Source: Beroe ovata
Lineage: Eukaryota > Ctenophora > Nuda > Beroida > Beroidae
Length of the DNA stretch: 64,000 nt
NCBI GenBank assembly: GCA_946803715.1
Contig: CAMPET010000127.1
Location: 35,081 to 99,080, forward strand
Direction of reading: 5' to 3'
Shown: piece after piece, positions 26,966 through 39,928 of the stretch
How positions within the stretch are numbered: position 1 is the stretch's first letter
Layout: every line of letters starts with the position of its first letter
Notes under the pieces: generated by a model
Seen by the model: only the letters and a program-made list of their open reading frames with translations
What the model was told of the DNA's origin: nothing
Databases searched by the model: none
Program-made: the position numbers and the translations under genes

Positions 26966-27442
26966 AGGTGTGTAGTACACCGTGGGTTTTTTAAAGTTAT
27001 TTTTAACTGCCTTTCTATTGTATTTTTCAATATTTCACCAAGAGGTCCAACAATCTGTATGAACATTGTCTCCTTTTTTAATTTGCTCTTACGGAAACAT
27101 GACAGCGGCCGAAGGCCCGTTGACCTCAACTAATGACCATGACAACAACTAAGGACTGTTTGAGGGACGTTTGTAGATAGATAGCAATATTTATGACGTC
27201 ATTTGTACAGTAAATAACTATTGTGGTTTAACGTGGTTATTTTCGGATAGTTATCGAATATTTAATATGAATATGAGGAATTTGTAACATAATAATTCAC
27301 TATTTGATATTTTAACTATTAACTTTTTCTACCTTCATCTCTGAATTTGTATCAGAATAAAAAATGCTGCAATCAAGGGAATCAAGATTTCATTTTAGCA
27401 CATAATGATATTAGCACTGAACACTTTGTTCAGTACAGGATT
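26966..27442. other. Intergenic space TUBGCP2-COQ3
   Basis: AT-rich, with no recognised element. It contains the 3' UTR of TUBGCP2 and the start region of COQ3. Confidence 0.5.
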
Positions 27443-29568
27443 ATGGCACTTGCTGGATATCTGTGTCGGAGTTGTCATTACCTCCTCGCTTCCCCTGCGG
27501 TTACAGCTCGGAAACTACTTCAACCACGTCTACTATCGACAAATGCAGAACCATCCTCAAAATCGTGAGAAACTTCACTCAATACTATTACTCCATGCTT
27601 GTTAAAATTGCAGATCTACAGTCACTGCTAGAAACTCTTCAACATCTCATTCCACCCCCCCCTCCATGGCCCATACCTCTCCCCCTCACCCTCTCATCTT
27701 CCTCCCTCACCCCGACCCTCACCTTCCCTTCTCATGCTTATGCTAACTCGGGGGGGGGCATCATGTCCAAATTTACCCTCCTTTTTGAAAATTGAATAAA
27801 ATTTTGTTGTCAAAATTAGACTTGGCCTCGCCCCTAACTCTCACTCCCGCTCAGATCAGACAGACAGCACGAGGAGGAAGTGGCTAAGTTTGACCGTCTC
27901 TCCGCCACGTGGTGGGCTGATGACAAGGACCCACTATTCCTCATGAACTCAGTGAGAGTCCCACTCCTTAAGTCAGTGCTAGCGGAGTGTGAGAGTGAGG
28001 AGAGCACGCCGCCTCGGATCCTGGATGTGGGGTGTGGTGGCGGATACCTTGCTGAGGTGTGTTCTCATGGTGTGGTAATGGTATGGGTGGGGTGAGGGGT
28101 GTCATTGTGAGTGGTTCATTGTGATGGCAGGGTGTGATCAGGGTGTGGTCACACTCGCACTGTGAGGTTGGTGTGAATCATGTTATCAATGACCTGTTCT
28201 CATATCATCATCATTTCATCAGGAGTTGGCAAAACAGAGGTTCTCTGTCACAGCCGTTGATCCGAGTAGGGAAATGATAGACATTGCTTCGAAACATGCA
28301 GCAAAATATGCAGGTATAACTATACTCTTCATACTAAGTGCTACACAGTACACACTGATCCATTGTACATTGTACATTGGAGAATGTTTGTACATTGGAT
28401 AATGTATGTACAATTTACATCAAATGTAATTGTGTAGTGTATATAGTGTGGAATTTGGATATCATGATACATTCTCCACCGCAGGGGATCTAGATCTAGA
28501 ATATCGTGATAGTACAGTAGAAGAAGTGTCAGAGCAGTTTGACGTGGTCGTGTCATCGGAAGTTGTCGAGCATGTTCCGTGTGTCAAGACATTCGTTACT
28601 CAATGCGCCAGTAAGGTCAAGGTGAGAGTGTTACCGGCCATCTAGTAAGCATTGTTTAGTTAAGTAGTTTAATGATCATCGTTTACGTATCGTATAATTA
28701 GCATCGTATCGTATAATTAGCATCGTATAATTAATTACTGTTATTTCCACTCCTCGAACTTTGCTAACTCATGCGTTACGAACATCTATTTCAGCCTGGA
28801 GGTGGACTGATGTTCACGACGATTAATAGAACTGTACAGAGCTGGTTATTTGGTATTCTCCTGGCTGAACACGTGGTGGGCTTGGTTCCACCGGGCACTC
28901 ACGAGTACAAGAAACTGGTGCCCCCTGAGATACTCACCGGAGTCATAGCTGACTGTGAGTAGTTTGACAAGTAGTATAGTGTCGCTAGTGCCAATCTCGA
29001 GAATTAGTAGTGCTAGTGCCCATCTTGAGAAGTGGTATCGCTGGTACCCAACTCGGGAAGTGGTATCGCTAGTGCCCATCTTGAGAAGTGGTATCGCTAG
29101 CTCCCAATGGGTACTACCCATCTTGAGAAGTGGTGTCGCTAGCTCCCAATGGGTACTACCCATCTTGAGAAGTGGTATAGCTAGCTCCCAACTCGGGAAG
29201 TGGTATCGCTAGTGCCCATCTTGATAAGTGGTATCGCTGGTGCCCACTTTGAGAAGTGGTTTTGCTAGCTCCCAAGTCCCAACTCAATCCATATAGCCTT
29301 ACTTACTTTATATGGCTTTAGCACTGAGGTCATTATTTCCCGGTGACGATAGTTGTTTTCGACAAAATCTAATCTTATCGACAGAAAGCAACACGTTTTT
29401 TTCCCAGGTGGATTCGAAGTGTTGGAGTTGACTGGACTACGGTTTAATCCGATAACTAGACAATGGAGTAAAACTTCTGATATGTCAATAAACTACGCAG
29501 TTACAGCAATCAGAAGCATCGATGAAGATTGCTCAGATCATTATGACTTAGACTGGCCGAAGTCCTAA
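27443..29568 (+). CDS. COQ3: Ubiquinone biosynthesis O-methyltransferase COQ3, 290 aa
   Basis: Six exons: 27443-27564, 27855-28056, 28223-28313, 28485-28621, 28795-28954 and 29408-29568 (TAA); all phases fit. Exon 1 encodes a mitochondrial presequence (MALAGYLCRSC…ARKLLQPRLLSTN, basic and without acidic residues until the end). The enzyme part has KFDRLSATWW, the SAM-binding ILDVGCGGGYLAE, VTAVDPS, FDVVVSSEVVEHV, GGGLMFTTINRT and NPITRQWSKTSDMSINYA. This is the order of UbiG/COQ3. It performs the two O-methylations of coenzyme Q synthesis on the matrix side of the inner membrane. Intron 5 contains a minisatellite. Confidence 0.95.
28990..29275 (+). repeat. Minisatellite in COQ3 intron 5
   Basis: About nine degenerate units of roughly 26-35 bp share TTGAGAAGTGGTATCGCTAG or ACTCGGGAAGTGGTATCGCT. 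It yields false open frames on both strands. Confidence 0.85.
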
Positions 29569-30410
29569 CTAAAACTTGAAAGACGTGAATGAAAATGTTA
29601 ATGTAATGGGACATTGACAAGATTTTTGAAGTTGATTCGTTTTACCATCTGGAGACTGAGAGTGCAAAGATTAATTGAAATGTTGGTTGGCTTGAATTTC
29701 GCTAGTAAAAATCGAAGCATGGAAATGGAATTATAGAATTAGACAGACCTTCAGGTGCCATGCAGTTATTACGTGATATTTCAAGCTTTTCGCTATAAGT
29801 TTTTTAACTTTGCGTCATGGATTTGGGAATTGGGATTGCACATGCCAACTGCCAAGTTGCACTCCCCCATCTTCACGCAGTGCAGCATGAGGATCGCAGT
29901 TTTGAGTTTATACAATCATTAATCAATTCATTCTGGCGATGCATCAGAATGCCATTACCAGGCCCTCTGATCGAAGCTATGCACTTGTAGGATTTCTCCA
30001 TACCCTTGCTGGCGCGGAATTTTATCCCTTTCCGCTGGCCTGGTAAGCGCGGAATTACTATTGCGCGGCGCCGACGGTAGGGAAAAACGCTATACTATGT
30101 ACTATATACAAGCTATATACACTTTGGTCGTTGACGCACGCGACCGTCGCGTAAGTCCGTATGACGTACGTTGCGCGGCGCGCGCTCTTTATTTCACTTA
30201 TAGCTGCAATCCAAAGAAGGAGCCGCGTAGCTATTCCTGCGCTGCGTGCAATCGTGATCTGCACCTGACCCAAATACTCCAGTTCGACCGGCCGCGCGTG
30301 CTATAGCTACGCGTAGCGCGCGCGGCCGGTCGCGGTCCAGATCGGCAGATCACTAAGAATAAGATCAAGAATTTTAAGTAAAACTAAAATTTGATATTTT
30401 TTAAAGTGTA
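29569..30410. other. Intergenic region with a GC-rich patch
   Basis: No gene recognised. 30050-30330 is markedly richer in CG dinucleotides (GCGCGGCGC and GCGCGCGCGGCC blocks) than its surroundings. Confidence 0.5.
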
Positions 30411-30418
30411 CACAAAAT

Positions 30419-30539
30419 TTGTCAGATGTAACCTGACCTGTTTCTCGCGCGCCTTCATTGAAGGCCGAAACCTGTTTCGGCCTTCGATGAAGGCGCGCGC
30501 GCCGCGCGCGAGAAACTGAGGTCAGATAAAATCTGACAA
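30419..30539. mobile_element. 121-bp palindromic MITE with 8-bp target duplication
   Basis: It starts TTGTCAGATGTAACCTGACC and ends with the inverse ATCTGACAA. The arms contain GTTTCTCGCGCGCC and the block CCTTCATTGAAGGCCGAAAC with its inverted partner. CACAAAAT flanks both ends (30411-30418 and 30540-30547). It shares end sequence and inner blocks with the 75-bp element at 8379. Non-autonomous. Confidence 0.9.
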
Positions 30540-30966
30540 CACAAAATGCAATTTTACACAGAATGTCGAAAAATTCTTGCAAGAATTTTAAAGTCAAATG
30601 GTAAAAGCTGTCATCATAAATGTCATGCAACAAAGACCCCCTTTTACAATTTTGCTATAAGTTGATTGATACTTTGCTTTCTATGTACAATTGAATGTTA
30701 TGCCTTGAGTCACCTGGTCACACTGATAGGTGATGAATTTCTGTTTCAAAATAATGGAGCTGATTGGTTAAATTGCTGAATTTTCAGCATAGACAATAAA
30801 AATTTGTTTATTGTAAAATCCTTTTTGTTATCAGAGATGACGATGAGTTCATAACAGTGATCCAATCAGTCATTGGCTACTAAATATTTGTTAATCCCAC
30901 AAAAGTTTTGACAACACTAAATCTTTCAAGTTTTATAGGTTTTGCTTCACCTATGGTCACTTGGCT

Positions 30967-33900
30967 ATGTGTACCAGTTCTGAAGTACTACCAACACCAG
31001 ATGATGCCAGGCCAGAAATACCCATTGATGAGTTCACTGCAGCTGCACTTGGCCTCTCAGATACTGTGAAAAAATACATAACAGATGGATTGAATGTCAA
31101 TAAGAGTAATATTGAAGGATGGACAATGCTTCAGTATGCATCATTTATTGGTCATACTAACCTAGTAAACATGCTTCTAGAAAGTGGAGCAGATCCAAAC
31201 AAGGGCACCTGTCCTCCACTCATGCTAGCTGCTAGGTTTGTGAATTGATAATAATTTATGAAGTGGATAGTTGTCAAAGTGACTTATGTTGCAACATCTG
31301 GATTGGATTCAATTAGGGGTTTAGATGAGCAAAATGTTCTTCAGCATGAAATCTATTTCAGGTGTGGTAATGAGCCAATATTGATAGCACTTATGAGTAA
31401 GAATGCGTCATTAGAGCAAGTTGACAACTCAGGACTGACTGCTTTACAGCACGCTGTTACTTGTGGACAGGTAATTCAAATATCATTAGAATTCATAATC
31501 CTGCCCAATAAGACCCAAAAATATAGATAATCGATATGTCCAACATATAAATTGGATACACTGAATTATCAGGATGGTTCAGTGGCCGTTCTTTTGAGAC
31601 ATTCAAAAAGGAAATCACCATCAGAAAGCAATGTTTTGCTCCATAGTGCTGTGAGCCATGCTAATGTTGGTGTGCTGAAGTAAGTTTCTGTGCAGTTTCA
31701 ATCTATCCCATAATTCATTTAGTTCAGAATTGGCCAATGGCCACTAGTCATCATATTCCCTAACTGGAGGTATGTATGATATAACAAAAAACTTCAGAGC
31801 ACTTCTGGATGGTGGTCTGGTTCCTAGTCCTGCTACTAGACTCTCAATGATTGAAATTTCCCAATCTCGTGGAGACAATGAACTTCTCCAACTGGTTGTT
31901 TCATGTGGGAATTCTCCACCACAATCTCGACTTACTGACCATGACACTTCAACAAGATACCTACAAAGAGGTTATCATTACTGTAACACGAATTCTCAGA
32001 GATATACTAAACACCTCTATACTAAACTTTTTATGCATGATTAATCAGGTCCCATGGAGATACAAAAGTTGATGCAACAGTCTAGGACCCCTCCTAACAG
32101 ACGGTTACAGCTTGGCCTTGGAACAGGACAGTGCATAGGGATGCCTACAGCTGGGAGTCCTGTATTGAGTCCAGCAAATATTGTTCCAGGTTCTTTGCCC
32201 CAGCGCAGCATGGTTCCAGGGGCTGTTAGTTCAGGAGGTCATTCTCCAGGAAACATGACACCTGAGTCAATGACACCAGGGAGTATAGTTCCAGGCTTGA
32301 GGATGGGTCTCAATTCTCTCAGTCCTAGCTCCCAACAACCTCATCCTGTTTTTAATCCACCTACGTTCTCATCGGTTAGCTTTGAGCATTCACTTTCTTT
32401 GAAATTAAATTGTATTATTCTCCTGGTTCTTACTAGAATGCTCATCCTCAAATAATAACAGTTGATTTGTTAGCACCGTAGGTGGAGGAAGTATTGAAAT
32501 ACTTGAAACTAGAGAAATATAGCCCCCACTTTGAAAGAGAAGACATCGATATGCAGACATTCCTTACCCTGACTGATACAGATCTCAAGGCTATCGCTAT
32601 AGATTTGTTAGGTACGTAATCCCCAATTTCTTACTCACATAGGCACCTACTGGTGATCCAACGACCTGGGTTGACTGAAGCACCTTTTTATCTTCTTTGT
32701 TGATAAACTGTCGAATTCCTCCAGGCCCCCGGAAGAAGATTCTGAACTACATCAAGGTGGCACAGCACAACAGCACGGATAGTGCTGTGATGGAGCTACA
32801 GAAGGCCCTGCTTGCCGAGCAGCACAATGTGATGGCTCTCAAAGAGCAAATCAAACTGGAGAGGGAGAATGAGGGCAAAAACCAACAAATCATGCAGGTT
32901 ACATACATCTTCAATTCATTGATCAAAAGCAGCAACTCCATATTTTGACGTGTTTCATATTTCAGACACTGTTTTTGACGTACCAGAACGTTAAAGACAG
33001 TAAAGAAAAGATTCTTACGTCACTCACTAATGCCAGCTTCATCGTTCAGAACTTACGTGAGTATGCTATTGTATCACCTAAGACTAGTGAAGGCAGACCA
33101 TTGAGTTAATTGCGGTGAATCATGCTTATCAAAACGTCATCCTTAGTCAGCCGTAGCGTGGTATAAGAAAACTCATTTTTTTTAATCACATGTTTTTGAT
33201 TTGATGATTTATCACACTCGATTTTTCCTTAATTTCAATTGCACACACTTCTTCCTATGATCAGAAGAAGAGCTCAGTGCCTGCAAGGACAAACTGCCTC
33301 GCTACAGCAACAATTTTAGCAACAGTTACAACAACTCGAGCAACCTTAGCAACAGTCACAGCAGCTCCCAGTTTGCAATGTCATGGCCTAGTGCCGGTCT
33401 AAAGGATGCCAAGCATGCCAGACAACCATCAGACGATTCAATGGTGAGTCTTAAACCTATAGGGTCTCTTGATAGTATGCAGATTTCCACAGTGTATGTT
33501 CTATGATAGATACCGAGTATTCAGGAATATTGCAGTTTTACGTTCTCACTAAGACTGTTTCCCAGGTGACGGGCGAACACATTGCACTGTCCTCTGTAAA
33601 CTCTGTTCTGGGAGGGTGCACGTCCCCTTTCAAAGAGGAGAAGAACTGGACAAACTCCTGGGACGACTGTCACTCAGGTATAATGTGGACAGTATGATGA
33701 CACACTGACACACACAGGTACACCCCAGTGAACAGCATACTGACATACTGAAACACCCCAATGGACAGTATATAGACACACTGACACACAGGTACACCCC
33801 AATGGACAGTATACAGACACACTGACACACAGGTACATTCCAGTGAACAGCATACTGACATACTGACATACTGACACACCCCAGCAGAATGCGATATTCC

Positions 33901-34205
33901 ATTATCCTCTGTATATGCTCAGTCAATTCCCGTGGGGGTAAGCGAATAACATTCACTAAAGTGACAACTGTCCTGGGCTAGGGAGAAGCCATGCTTTAAT
34001 TGCAGGGTGGTTATAGTAGCAGTAGATGTGATGTAACACCTGATAACCCTCAGGGAGCTCCACATCCACGCTGCACGCTAGTGGGTCATCTTGTGACAAA
34101 CTCCGCAAACATATCGAGTCCGCCACACTGTACAGCACCACTCTACTACAGCACATCCATGAGGGGAAACAGACAGCCACGGAGATAAACACGGCAATCA
34201 TGTGA
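30967..34205 (+). CDS. ANKS3: Ankyrin-repeat and SAM-domain protein (ANKS3-like), 606 aa
   Basis: Eleven exons: 30967-31235, 31362-31470, 31573-31679, 31798-31970, 32049-32374, 32482-32611, 32725-32897, 32966-33056, 33265-33443, 33566-33677 and 34054-34205 (TGA); phases agree throughout. The N-terminal third has ankyrin repeats (GWTMLQYASFIGHTNLVNML, SGLTALQHAVTCG). A Pro/Gly/Ser linker follows with repeated VPGS/TPGS. The SAM domain spans VEEVLKYLKLEKYSPHF to LGPRKKILNYI, followed by a coiled coil (MELQKALLAEQ…) and a Ser/Asn-rich stretch. This layout is that of ANKS3, a ciliary protein that binds ANKS6/NEK8 and BICC1 through SAM. The exon 4 donor (gttatc) is weak and was chosen for phase. 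Confidence 0.85.
33690..33885 (+). repeat. Minisatellite in ANKS3-like intron 10
   Basis: Four or five units of about 45 bp contain ACAGGTACACCCCAATGGAC and ACTGACACAC blocks. Confidence 0.8.
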
Positions 34206-35405
34206 TGAGTACTACTGTAGGAGAGTGTGTAGTCAGTAGTTGTCGTGGGAATTGCTGTGAAAATTCGGAATGCGGAAAGTAACTGGATAGAAGATGTAAT
34301 GGATTAGGGGTAATGGATTAGGGGTTGTTGCAATAGCGAAATTGGTAGGTATAATAGTGTTGAGTGTAGCTTTGAGAGTTTCAATTGTTAGGGGTAGAAT
34401 AACAAGACCTATAAAGAATTGTGAAGATGAGTGGTATGTTTATGCAAGAAGTGTTTATGCAGGTGTATATGCTAGTGTTGTGTAACTATTCTTAGTTATT
34501 AACTGCCATGTTGCAACCTCAACCTCTAATTCATAGTTGACAAAAACCGGCCAAAAGCTCGGTTAGAAATTTTTTAGGTCCTATAGAAGGTAGCTAGTTG
34601 TATAGTAGCTAGTTGTATAGGTTGAAAAAATGTGTTTTTGATGATTTGATTATTTAGATTATTTTAGTTTTGATGAGATGCTGGACGTAGTAATAATTTA
34701 CAGACTTCCTTTATATAATTGAGTTTGCTTTAGCTTGACTTTCTCTTGCTGCTTGTGATGATGTGTTTTCTTTAAAATTCTGTGCGTTTCATGATGATTT
34801 ATAAAAACTTTTCCCGTATACGTATAGGTTGATTATTGTTAGAACTGGACTATGTTCCAGTTCATATAATTATTCATTGATTATTCCCAACACTCTTTGA
34901 CAAATTGATGACCAACACTGATTTGATTACTTTGTATCATCTGGTTAAGCTGCTTATGATGAGTTAAAAACAGTCCTGTGTTTCACTGCTACGTACCTAC
35001 ACATCGATGTCGAACTTTTCTCGAAGATCGATGATTTTGTATTCAATGTCATGCTTGTGCTCTATTGGTTTGATGTTTTCAAAGATTTCTGCTCGTCTGC
35101 TTAACAATGCATCTTTATGTTACTAACTTTGCCGTGCAAGATTCGTGTACACATTGTATGACTGATCAACACACACACGCGATCTATTCCTGATTACAAG
35201 AGTGATTCAATAGCTTGACACACTGAGTGTAATGAGAGTGTTCTATTAAAATCTTACAACATTTTATATCAGTCAATGACTTCTTAACAAATGATATTTA
35301 CGCAAATCATAACAAAATGAATGAATCAATGACGAGTTCACCACATTCAGCTGTTAATGTTACCATGGTTACGGATGTTTTGTCACCATTGGGTGTTCGG
35401 TAGGG

Positions 35406-35546
35406 ATGCTGCGGCGGACACTACGTCTGTGTGCACAGAACTGCCGTCCAGGTAGCGAGGATGACGTCACCAGACTACATCAGGAAAAGGAGGACCAACA
35501 CCTCAACCAGGTATTAGACCAGGTATTAGACCAGGTATTAAACCAG
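35406..35546 (+). CDS. Candidate exon, product unknown
   Basis: Between an acceptor (tgttcggtag at 35403) and a donor (gtaagc at 35547) lies an open stretch of 47 codons starting MLRRTLRLCAQN and ending in QVLDQVLDQVLNQ. The end is a 12-bp tandem repeat that offers several CAG|GTA donors. The basic start could be a mitochondrial signal. Alternatively, its phase would also let ANKS3-like exon 10 join to it as another last exon. I do not recognise it. Confidence 0.3.
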
Positions 35547-35619
35547 GTAAGCCAGGTTCTGAAATATCATGTACATTCGCTGTAGGTATAGCGATAATAT
35601 GATTATGATATGCCTAGTT

Positions 35620-35835
35620 CTGATAGTCAATGTAGTTACTGTAATACTGTACCTATGTACGGTAGTTACTGTAATACTGTATGTACTGTAGTTACTGTAT
35701 GTTCTGTAGTTACTGTATGTACTGTAGTTACTCTAATACTGTATGTACTGTAGTTACTGTATGTACTGTAGTTACTGTAATACTGTATGTACCGTAGTTA
35801 CTGTATGTTCTGTAGTTACTATAGTTACTTTAGTT
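35620..35835 (+). repeat. Minisatellite with GTAGTTACTGTA core
   Basis: About ten irregular copies of GTACTGTAGTTACTGTAATA-like units. Confidence 0.8.
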
Positions 35836-36383
35836 ATAGGTAGCTTCTGTGTCGTGTTTACTGTACCTATGAGTGTACCAATAGTATGCCTGAACTGATA
35901 TCGTGTATACTGTTTAAATACCTATGTAATTGTTTTGTCCGGAATGATATGGACCAATAAGGTGGTCCGTTATCCGTAGTTAAATCAACGACAAGTTGCT
36001 CCAATGTAGGTACCTATCTATAATGCCGAATAGCAGTAATATGGAAAATTGCAAAGATTTTTCAATCAGCAAAGATTAATCATATAACAATTTCTGAATT
36101 TCAACTTCACTTATCACAATACTAAGAACCTTCAATAGAATGTTTTATAAAAATCCGCGGAATCGATGATCATACCTACTTCTCAAGTCGTTGGCATGGT
36201 GAAATCAGCCACAGGCAGCACGACACCGACTGCCATTGGGCACATCGTGATGATGTCCATCGGCTTTTATGGACTCTGTTTTCTGGGATTTCGTGCATTT
36301 TGGGGGGGTTCCAGTTTATTCTTCCGTGGAATGGATTCCTCATGGGGATAATAGATGTTCGACACGCGCACAAACACACACGC

Positions 36384-36416
<33 letters not shown>

Positions 36417-37318
36417 NGGTTGATATAGGTGCTCTGTCTATTAGTGTCATTATTCTCCCATGACCCTTTACCTTCCTATCACTCTCTCTCTCTCTCGTAT
36501 TATGGTTTACAGTTGATTTACGCATCAGTTCTCCCCCTCCCGCGACTCTATAAATCCCAGCAATATATTACTGACATAATATAACTGTACCTACTTACAC
36601 AGCCACTTCAGGCGGCATCAACAATCAATGTGATCTTTTATAATGCATAATTCAATGTGCACACGACCCCCCTTACTCCATCACACGCGAGCTATTTGTA
36701 TCACGAGTCTCGCTATGAAATCGTGTCCCTTCTTCATAAAGTAAAGAAGTAAGATGTCTGCTGCATCCCACAGTGGCTATCTGACTTTTCTAATTGGATT
36801 CCTTGTCGATAAGTTTTGTTACAGAGTCGCGATGCAGGGCAACAATCTGAAATTGGATTGTGATCTTCATTGTTGATATCCATTCGCATTTTGAAAGTGC
36901 GTCTCTATTTATTTTGTAATCAGGTTTCCTTTCATAGAATCATCTAATCATGTAGAAACTCTCGATTGCTAAATGAAAACCGTTATTAGATTTAGGTCAC
37001 TATACAATATCTAATGATTCAATGGTCCAACCTGAATACTTTCATGATTTTTTCGTAGGAGGCTTTATAAACCACATGGTTTACTTTGATATCCATACAA
37101 TACAATATTCACTCTTTTGTCTTAACTCATTATCTACCGAATCATCAACTTACATACTTCGAATTTACGAATGAAATATGTTTGTTCTGATAATTCTGTA
37201 TGGAAGAGAGAATAGAGCCCTCTCCCCATTCTCCTCTCGCATTGATTCATCTATCCAACGTACTATGATTTGATTATTAACCACTCTACCCTCCCTCCCA
37301 ATGATTTAGTCAGCAATA

Positions 37319-38344
37319 ATGGCAGGGGACTATCCAGCCTTCTCAGCACTAACCAGAGACTACCCGTCCGAGTGGCTACCCTTTGCCATCATCTCGGGCA
37401 TCATCACGTTAGTTATGTTGGTTCTGGACGTGTACGTTATCATCCAACACAAGAAGTTCTCCACCAAGTTTCCCATACAGTTCTTGTGCACCCTGGGAAT
37501 TCTGCAGGTTTTCCCATTCTATTCCATCATGTCCTTCGTCTCCCTCCTCATCCCTCGAGCGGCCGATGTTCTCGTGTTTTTCACCGAGGTGTGCGAAGCA
37601 TTCTCCTTCATCTTCTTCCTGAAGCTGGTCCTCGTGTTTATGGGTGGTAAAAAGGCATCCAAAGTGATTCTCAAAGGAGAGAAAATGCATCTTAACATTC
37701 CCCCCATTTGTTGCTTCATCTGTCTGCCTCAGGTAAAATTCACTAGGAAGTTCTTCACGTTCTGTGAGGCTCTCATCGCGCTCTACGCTCTATTCTGTGT
37801 CTTTGTCGGATTTATCGAGCTCATGCTCACGCTGGATGGTGATGACACCTACCCTGCAACCGCAGTGAATGGGATCTTCGCCTCCGTGTACCACACCATC
37901 CTTATCCTACTCCTACTCTTTGCTATATACGGTCTGTCCGGGATATACCATAGTGCTGAGGACAAGCTAAAGCACCGGGGAATCGTGAAGAAGTTCATTG
38001 TCTACAAAGCGTTTACTCTTATCTCAAAATTGGAGGATATCATCCTCGGAAGTCTGGTGCATCACGGAACAATCAACGATGAAAACTTCGGCTACAACAA
38101 AACCTTCACTGCAGCACTACGGATGCGAAACATCTACTGCTTCATTGTTGTTCTGCAGGCGTCTATCTCTTTCCCCCTGGCAGTCTTCTTCTACTCGACT
38201 GCCGACTATACTGCTGAAGATGATGCATCACCGGGCAAATCCTTGCAAAATTCCTCTGCGGTTACCAACGACGCTGTGGTCACGAATGAGGCTGTGATAA
38301 CCGACGAGGTTGTCAATAAACTGGACGTTGAGGACACCTGTTAG
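37319..38344 (+). CDS. OST-alpha/TMEM184-family seven-span membrane protein, 341 aa
   Basis: A single open frame from ATGGCAGGGG to TAG. Seven hydrophobic segments run from about residue 18 (WLPFAIISGIITLVMLVLDV) to about 300. The text FPFYSIMSFVSLLIPRA, FFTEVCEAFSFIFFLKLVL, a Cys-rich ICCFICLP loop, TRKFFTFCEALIALYALF and YKAFTLISKLEDIIL follows the solute_trans_a family (OST-alpha/SLC51A and TMEM184). Members move steroids and bile-acid-like solutes or have unknown roles. The C-terminal tail of about 40 residues is acidic, with NDAVVTNEAVITDE repeats. No intron is visible in the coding part; an AG just before the ATG may end a 5' UTR intron. It is a paralogue of the gene at 41463. Confidence 0.85.
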   Translation: MAGDYPAFSALTRDYPSEWLPFAIISGIITLVMLVLDVYVIIQHKKFSTKFPIQFLCTLGILQVFPFYSIMSFVSLLIPRAADVLVFFTEVCEAFSFIFFLKLVLVFMGGKKASKVILKGEKMHLNIPPICCFICLPQVKFTRKFFTFCEALIALYALFCVFVGFIELMLTLDGDDTYPATAVNGIFASVYHTILILLLLFAIYGLSGIYHSAEDKLKHRGIVKKFIVYKAFTLISKLEDIILGSLVHHGTINDENFGYNKTFTAALRMRNIYCFIVVLQASISFPLAVFFYSTADYTAEDDASPGKSLQNSSAVTNDAVVTNEAVITDEVVNKLDVEDTC

Positions 38345-39769
38345 AATGATCATATTATCTGGGGCTGGCGTATTCCTCGCTCGATCATTCCTACATTTGC
38401 TTCACAAACATAATAGTACATGCATGAATTGAAGCTGAAAAGACACAGAATAAACTGAAACATACCTGATGCATACCTACGCCATACACCGACCATACAA
38501 TCGCAGACGCCGTGTTACACACGCTTAGAATAGGTACAAACACGCAAGCTGCACAGCTGTACACGCCACATGGAACCTAGTTAAATTGTTTTTATTCAAC
38601 AATTTTGGCACAATAAGAACAGATGCAAATTGAATGGCTAATATCTGAGACAATGGCTAGCTGGCTTGAGATTTTCAGTTTTCTATCATGTATGATCTAT
38701 CTCTTATCTTTTAGATAGGTATCTAGTTATTTCCATAATTCCTATCAGCAATTATTTCATTGTTGGGTATAGTCGGAATAAGAGTCTGTTTTTAGCACAT
38801 ATTTCATACTGTGATTATGTTTTTCAGCAAATTATTTTGGGTGTGATTATTACTTCAGTACAGCGTTTAATAGAATAATTTGTCAAAAAATAATCGTTTG
38901 AATGGTTCGAAAAATTAAGCTTGAATTCAATTCCGCTCTAGCAGCGTACTTATTAAGTCGGGCCAAACTCAATAGACTTAGGAAGTCCCCATTTTGCAAA
39001 TTTGTTCCAAACTAAAACTCGATCAAATTGGTCATATGCCTCAGAAAATAGTAAGTTTTCCCAAACTTCAAAACGAAATTAAGTGGGGACAACACGATCA
39101 GTTCTGCGCTGCTGGCCCTTATCAGGGGCCCAGTGAGGGCCCAGTAATGGATCTTGTACAGAGTATAATGTGTCGGGGTTACGATACCTTCTTCATTAGT
39201 GAGAAACCAGTCCCTATTATAGCACTGTCATCGGCAAGGGCGATTGAAAATCCAGGTTTTATAATTACCGATTATAATCGATAAAATGTCGATAAAACAT
39301 CGATTTTTTTATCATCAAGTGTATCAACGATACACATGTATGTGTGCGACCACAGAAGAGAAGAAAAGCATGTTTTCTCGTTAATGATCTGTAATGATTG
39401 GATAAGTTTGTTTTGGTTGTACATGACGTCATATACAGCTCGTTCACTATTCCTCCTGGTGTACAATTATATTGTTATCTCACATGAGGCTCACATCCTG
39501 TGTGAGCTTTTGTTTGATAGCCCTACTCTTGATGTAATTACCTACCAATTATCAGCGCATATCATGATACGAGTAAAACAAAGGGCATGGGTCACTTGAG
39601 AGCCTTACCATCTTCAACTATAGTTCATATTCGCACAGAATAACCTCAATCAGTTTATGTGATTATATGTACATTCATCATCAGCATGTATACCTAGCTT
39701 ATCCATAAGCAAATATTGGTATTTAGTAGGCTGCAAGTTACCTTTAACTTATGTCGAGGTTTTCCGTTT
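38345..39769. other. Intergenic region, nothing recognised
   Basis: AT-rich, without gene or clear repeat. Short open frames near 38994 and 39336 have no splice or family support. Confidence 0.45.
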
Positions 39770-39779
39770 CTACATGTAC

Positions 39780-39780
39780 A

Positions 39781-39831
<51 letters not shown>

Positions 39832-39875
39832 NCAAACAAACACACAAACAAACATACACACACGCACAAGACACA

Positions 39876-39912
<37 letters not shown>

Positions 39913-39928
39913 AATCACACACACACAG
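39780..39928. repeat. CA microsatellite
   Basis: (CA)n with AAACA interruptions and one ambiguous base at 39832. The open frames here are artefacts. Confidence 0.95.

Larger units (their letters stand above)
34206..37318. other. Gene-poor interval with one candidate exon and a minisatellite
   Basis: Apart from the candidate exon at 35406 and the GTAGTTACTGTA repeats at 35620-35830, no gene is supported. A CA microsatellite lies at 36364-36418 around an ambiguous base, and (CT)n at 36481-36496. Confidence 0.5.

Noticed and set aside
33630-33956. Cys/Val-rich minus-strand frames in ANKS3-like intron 10
   Set aside because: They translate the minisatellite.
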